Positions 14,792-17,780 of a stretch of DNA of 17,780 nucleotides are shown here, in pieces. A program made the translations under genes and the position numbers. Positions within the stretch are counted from its first letter, which is position 1. Every line of letters starts with the position of its first letter. Origin of the DNA: an uncultured Saprospirales bacterium (lineage in GTDB: Bacteria; Bacteroidota; Bacteroidia; Chitinophagales; Saprospiraceae). Under the pieces are notes generated by a model, which was given only the letters and a program-made list of their open reading frames with translations, had not been told where the DNA came from and did no database searches. The DNA is taken from positions 1 to 17,780 of the forward strand of contig CALAZP010000310.1 of assembly GCA_937926355.1 (NCBI GenBank), given 5' to 3'.

Positions 14792-16005
14792 TGAAGGAAT
14801 TAATTTCTACAAAAGAAGCTTATCAAATTGTTTTAGAGTCTACTTCATCTATTACTATTCCTACGGAAAAAGTGGGATTAGAGAATTCGCTGGGATGTGT
14901 TTTGCAGGAGTCGGTTTTTGCCGACAGAGATTTTCCGCCTTTTGATCGGGTAACTATGGATGGAATAGCGGTTTCATCATTGGCATTTCAATCGGGGTTT
15001 CCAAAATTAGAGATACAAGGTATCCAGCCTGCTGGTTATGAACCACTCACTTTACTGAAAAACACCTCTTGTATTGAGGTGATGACAGGTGCAGTGATGC
15101 CCATAGGAGCAGATGCGGTTGTTCGATATGAAGATATTCAAATTACTAATGGGAAGGCTCATGTTTTGGCTCCAGTAAAAAAAGGACAGAATATTCATCC
15201 TAAAGGGCACGATAAAAAAAGAGGTGCTGAATTGTTGTCAATTGGAAAAAGAATATCATCAGCAGAAATAGCGGTCTTAGCATCTGTTGGTAAGACAGAG
15301 GTCCGGGTTTCCAAGTATCCTAAAGTGGCCATTATATCTACAGGAGACGAATTGGTAGCTATCGATAAAGTTCCAAAACCTCATCAGATAAGAATGTCTA
15401 ATAGCTACATGATTCAAGCCGTACTAAAAGATATTGGATTAATAGCTGATTTGCACCACCTTCCGGATGATTCGTCCATTTCCATAGGAAAGATTTCTAA
15501 GCTTATCAATGAATATGAAGTTCTAATTTTTTCAGGAGGAGTTTCCATGGGAAGAAAGGACTTTATACCAATGGCGCTTTCAGCTAACCAAGTGGAGCAA
15601 AAATTTCATGGTGTATTGCAACGTCCTGGCAAACCATTTTGGTTTGGTTCTCATCAAAAAGCAGTAGTATTTGCGTTACCTGGTAATCCTGTATCTTCAT
15701 TTATGTGTACGCATAAATATGTAATTCCTTGGGTAAGAAAACAAATAGGCCTTTCTTCCTCATCCAATGATTTTGCAATACTTGGCTCCAATTTTAACTT
15801 TGAACCTGTTTTGGATTATTTTTTGCAGGTTCGAATAAAAATGGAGGAAAATGGCCGTAAAATTGGCTTTCCTGTAGAAGGTAAAGGCTCAGGTGATTTT
15901 GCTAATCTGCTAGATGCAGATGCCTTCATGGCCTTACCAGCTGAAAAATCAGATTTTAAGAAAGGGGAAATATTTCCAATTTTTCAATTTAGAAAATATG
16001 AGTAA
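14791..16005 (+). CDS. moeA: Molybdopterin molybdenumtransferase MoeA
   Basis: MoeA inserts molybdate into adenylated molybdopterin to give Mo-cofactor. The 404 residues show PPFDRVTMDGIA (49-60), VMTGAVMPIGADAVV (97-111), STGDEL (183-188), SGGVSMGRKDF (248-258), RPGKPFWFG (278-286) and ALPGNPVSS (295-303). Asp57, Thr99, Glu187 and Asp257 correspond by motif to E. coli Asp59, Thr100, Glu188 and Asp259. I start at ATG 14791, which overlaps the moaA stop as TAATG. An in-frame upstream ATG at 14722 would add 23 residues lying entirely inside moaA and not resembling the family N-terminus. The gene ends inside the start of moaC (8-base overlap), so translational coupling is likely. Confidence 0.96.
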   Translation: MKELISTKEAYQIVLESTSSITIPTEKVGLENSLGCVLQESVFADRDFPPFDRVTMDGIAVSSLAFQSGFPKLEIQGIQPAGYEPLTLLKNTSCIEVMTGAVMPIGADAVVRYEDIQITNGKAHVLAPVKKGQNIHPKGHDKKRGAELLSIGKRISSAEIAVLASVGKTEVRVSKYPKVAIISTGDELVAIDKVPKPHQIRMSNSYMIQAVLKDIGLIADLHHLPDDSSISIGKISKLINEYEVLIFSGGVSMGRKDFIPMALSANQVEQKFHGVLQRPGKPFWFGSHQKAVVFALPGNPVSSFMCTHKYVIPWVRKQIGLSSSSNDFAILGSNFNFEPVLDYFLQVRIKMEENGRKIGFPVEGKGSGDFANLLDADAFMALPAEKSDFKKGEIFPIFQFRKYE

Positions 16006-16477
16006 AGATTTTTCACATTTAGACCATTCAGGAAACCCCAATATGGTTGATGTAGGAGATAAAGCTGTAACAGAAAGAACGGCTACAGCGCGGACAATTG
16101 TCCAATTGGGGTCAGAAATCATAGAGGCCTTAACAAATATTGAGTTCAATACCAAGAAGGGTCCAGTATTCCAAACGGCCATTTTAGCAGGAATTATGGG
16201 AGCGAAAAAAACAAGTGATTTAATACCCCTATGCCATCCTTTAGCTTTAACCAAAGTTCAGGTCCATGTTGAGGTGATTGAACCCAATGAAGTGGTTATT
16301 GAATGCACTGCCAAACTAAAAGGAAAGACAGGAGTAGAAATGGAAGCGCTCACAGGGGCTTCTATAGCAGCCTTAACCATATATGATATGTGTAAAGCTT
16401 TTTCCCATGATATTATTATTAAAGAAACTAGATTAATTGAAAAAAAAGGTGGGAAGAGCGACTTCACGCTAAAATAA
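15998..16477 (+). CDS. moaC: Cyclic pyranopterin monophosphate synthase MoaC
   Basis: MoaC converts the MoaA product 3',8-cyclo-GTP to cyclic pyranopterin monophosphate. The 159 residues match the family length. They carry NMVDVGDKAVTERTATAR, the GPVFQTAILAGIMGAKKTSD region, LIPLCHPL (His80), KTGVEMEALTGAS (Glu114/Glu116) and YDMCKA (Asp130, Lys133). The last two correspond by motif to E. coli active-site Asp128 and Lys131. ATG 15998 gives MSKDFSHLDHSGNPNMVDVG, the expected N-terminus. A start at 15914 would add 28 residues read inside moeA and is rejected. An A8 run lies near the 3' end (16440-16447). mobA follows after 6 bases. Confidence 0.97.
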   Translation: MSKDFSHLDHSGNPNMVDVGDKAVTERTATARTIVQLGSEIIEALTNIEFNTKKGPVFQTAILAGIMGAKKTSDLIPLCHPLALTKVQVHVEVIEPNEVVIECTAKLKGKTGVEMEALTGASIAALTIYDMCKAFSHDIIIKETRLIEKKGGKSDFTLK

Positions 16478-16483
16478 GCCCCT

Positions 16484-17098
16484 ATGAAAATTTTATCTAG
16501 CAAGCCCCCTTTATTTGGACTGGTTCTAGCAGGTGGAAAAAGTAAGCGCATGGGAAGGGACAAAGGTTTATTATCACCGAATGGAAAACCACAAAGAGAC
16601 CATTTATTTGATTTACTGCAACCGCTGTGTGAACAAACTTTTTACAGTATTCGGGAAGATCAAACACGGGAACTACCTGAAGGTCGACCTTATATTGTAG
16701 ATCTATACGAAGGTTTAGGCCCTAAAGGCGCAATAATGTCAGCTTTTAAAACTCATGCTACAAAGGCATGGCTAATCGTGGCTACAGATTTGTATTTGCT
16801 CAATAAGGAATTATTACAATTATTAATTGAAAAACGAAATCCAAGGAAGAATGCTACAGTAATTGTTAATAAGGATACAGGGTATTATGAACCTCTTATT
16901 ACTATATGGGAACCACTTTCTATGGGATACTTGCAAAGAGATTTAGACAAAGGAATTACATGTCCTAGGAAAACACTTATGAATATAGATGTACAGTTAA
17001 TTGAAAATGCCCCGACATTGCCACTTACAAATGCCAACCATCCGGAAAACATGAACGATATTTATCATCAACTTAACCACCGCTCACCGGAGGAATGA
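16484..17098 (+). CDS. mobA: Molybdenum cofactor guanylyltransferase MobA-like protein
   Basis: This 204-residue nucleotidyltransferase is predicted to attach GMP to Mo-molybdopterin. Residues 15-27 show the family loop LAGGKSKRMGRDK. YEGLGPKGAIMSAF (75-88) resembles the second nucleotide-binding segment. Asp102 in IVATDLYLLNKE stands where MobA has its Mg-binding Asp in a D-x-P-[FY]-L motif, but the usual Pro is replaced by Tyr. YYEPLITIWEP (134-144) and NHPENMNDI (185-193) match the family's typical later segments. The 3' end overlaps the oppositely oriented moaD by 26 bases. MobA is the best call by motif and context. A related MocA-like or fused nucleotidyltransferase role is less likely but not excluded, because substrate choice cannot be read from the sequence. 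Confidence 0.85.
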   Translation: MKILSSKPPLFGLVLAGGKSKRMGRDKGLLSPNGKPQRDHLFDLLQPLCEQTFYSIREDQTRELPEGRPYIVDLYEGLGPKGAIMSAFKTHATKAWLIVATDLYLLNKELLQLLIEKRNPRKNATVIVNKDTGYYEPLITIWEPLSMGYLQRDLDKGITCPRKTLMNIDVQLIENAPTLPLTNANHPENMNDIYHQLNHRSPEE

Positions 17099-17318
17099 TA
17101 GCAATTTCGTCTGATTCCTTAACGGTAGCTCCATCCGCAACGTATTGAGCATTAACTGCTACGGCAAATGAAGCGAGCTTGGCAAACTCTGGGTACTGTT
17201 TGGTTAGCCAAAGCTTAATATCTTGCACCGTAGGCTGGTTTAGTGGCCAGTCTATTTCAATGGAAGAGTGGCCAAATATATCGCGAGCAATACCAAATGC
17301 TATAATTCTAAGTTTCAT
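17073..17318 (-). CDS. moaD: Molybdopterin synthase sulfur carrier subunit MoaD
   Basis: MoaD is the small ubiquitin-like subunit that delivers sulfur, as a C-terminal thiocarboxylate, to MoaE to make molybdopterin. The 81 residues begin MKLRIIAFGIARDIFG and end FAVAVNAQYV, then ESDEIAIIPPVSGG. The terminal Gly-Gly is the functional end, and the length is typical. It is the only cofactor gene on the - strand here and overlaps mobA tail to tail. GGTGGA just before the ATG could be a ribosome site. Its partner moaE and activating enzyme moeB are not visible. Transcription past moaD would be antisense to mobA and moaC. Confidence 0.95.
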   Translation of the reverse strand: MKLRIIAFGIARDIFGHSSIEIDWPLNQPTVQDIKLWLTKQYPEFAKLASFAVAVNAQYVADGATVKESDEIAIIPPVSGG

Positions 17319-17422
17319 TCCACCATATAATTTTTTGATACCTCAAAACAATATAAGAATTGATTTTGTTGTTTAAGCGCTTGTAACTTCACACATACTA
17401 ATTCCAGAGAAAACAATACTAA

Positions 17423-17465
17423 ATTTTTGATTTTTCAAAAATAGAGATATTTTATTTTGAAAATA
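17423..17465. repeat. Two AT-rich palindromes in the moaD / exported-protein intergenic region
   Basis: ATTTTTGA-TTTT-TCAAAAAT at 17423-17442 is an 8-base stem with a 4-base loop. TATTTTGAAAATA at 17453-17465 is a near-palindrome with a central G. They lie between divergent genes and upstream of the 17496-17526 promoter, so they could be operator sites. With only one G-C pair in the stem, they are weak as terminators. Confidence 0.4.
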
Positions 17466-17495
17466 GGTTCAAATAATTTTCGTTATGAACTATTA

Positions 17496-17526
17496 TTTGG
17501 ATTTACTGTAAAAATGAATACTTTTG
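17496..17526 (+). promoter_or_regulatory. Bacteroidota-type promoter (-33 TTTG, -7 TACTTTTG)
   Basis: TTTG at 17496-17499 and TACTTTTG at 17519-17526 match the Bacteroidota primary sigma consensus TTTG / TAnnTTTG with a 19-base spacer. Transcription would begin a few bases past 17526, leaving a leader of roughly 45-50 bases before the ATG at 17578. This is the clearest promoter in the window. Confidence 0.6.
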
Positions 17527-17577
17527 CGGCGTTTTTCAAATTAAAAAGACATCTCATTAATGGGTAAAAACTTTTAA

Positions 17578-17780
17578 ATGAAACAATACTTATTGATTTT
17601 TTTGACTTTTTGGGGTATTTCAGCAGGGAGCGTGAATAGTAAGCTAGCTTTTTCTGAAATGGAGAACGGTATTATTTCAAAGGAGGTCATTGACAATAAA
17701 ATTTGTCGTATGGACCTCGCTTTGGATTATAAAGTGGATGATCGCGTTATTTCAAGAATCAAGAGGTATGTAACCTATGG
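17578..17780 (+). CDS. Exported protein, N-terminal part only; possibly an MltD-like lytic transglycosylase
   Basis: Sixty-seven complete codons are visible before the window ends. Residues 1 to ~20 (KQYLLIFLTFWGISAG) look like a signal peptide. The rest contains IISKEVIDNKICRMDLALDY followed by DDRVISRIKRYVTYG. A 'DYKVDDRVISRIKRYV' type segment just after the leader resembles the region preceding the catalytic SLT domain in Bacteroidota MltD-like lytic transglycosylases, which cut peptidoglycan glycan strands. This identification is from memory of the family pattern; the catalytic domain lies outside the window, so it is tentative. The start is supported by the promoter at 17496-17526 and by the signal peptide. 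A five-codon mini-ORF (17560-17577) ends exactly at this ATG. Confidence 0.6.
   Translation, partial: MKQYLLIFLTFWGISAGSVNSKLAFSEMENGIISKEVIDNKICRMDLALDYKVDDRVISRIKRYVTY

Noticed and set aside
15914..15997. Upstream start for moaC
   Set aside because: It would add 28 residues read inside moeA. ATG 15998 gives the expected MoaC N-terminus.

Overview
The window looks like a chromosomal segment of an AT-rich member of the Bacteroidota. The evidence is a SusC/SusD outer-membrane nutrient-uptake pair, a type IX secretion (T9SS) C-terminal sorting domain, loose Bacteroidota-style lipoboxes, weak or absent Shine-Dalgarno sequences, and one promoter matching the Bacteroidota TTTG / TAnnTTTG consensus. 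I cannot name a genus. No tRNA, rRNA, CRISPR array, insertion sequence or phage gene was seen, and no gene-free stretch exceeds 300 bases.

Region 1 (1-7110, + strand) is a tightly packed run of five genes: a 5'-truncated SusC-like TonB-dependent transporter, a SusD-like lipoprotein, a BCCT-family transporter, a tandem universal-stress protein, and a small Kazal-domain lipoprotein. Intergenic gaps are 32, 9, -23 and 15 bases, so one transcript is likely. The BCCT protein keeps the aromatic box that binds trimethylammonium groups in this family. I infer an outer-to-inner membrane route for a betaine-like compound: SusCD moves it across the outer membrane and BCCT across the inner membrane. SusCD pairs are usually thought of as glycan or peptide importers, so this is the most interesting hypothesis in the window.

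Region 2 (7121-13570, - strand) is one giant secreted protein of 2149 residues: signal peptide, M43-type zinc metalloprotease, then seven PKD-like and six MAM-like modules and a T9SS type A sorting domain. Ten cysteines lie outside the catalytic part. They form five evenly spaced pairs, one per MAM module, except in MAM4, which has lost both.

Region 3 (13790-17318) is a molybdenum cofactor cluster: moaA-moeA-moaC-mobA on the + strand, with start/stop overlaps or a 6-base gap. moaD lies alone on the - strand, overlapping the 3' end of mobA tail to tail. moaE, moeB and a moaB/mog-like gene are not in the window. Together these genes convert GTP to cyclic pyranopterin (MoaA, MoaC), supply the sulfur carrier (MoaD), insert Mo (MoeA) and attach a nucleotide (MobA).

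Region 4 (17319-17780) is a divergent intergenic region with a good + strand promoter and the first 67 codons of an exported protein. That protein is possibly a lytic transglycosylase and is cut by the window edge.
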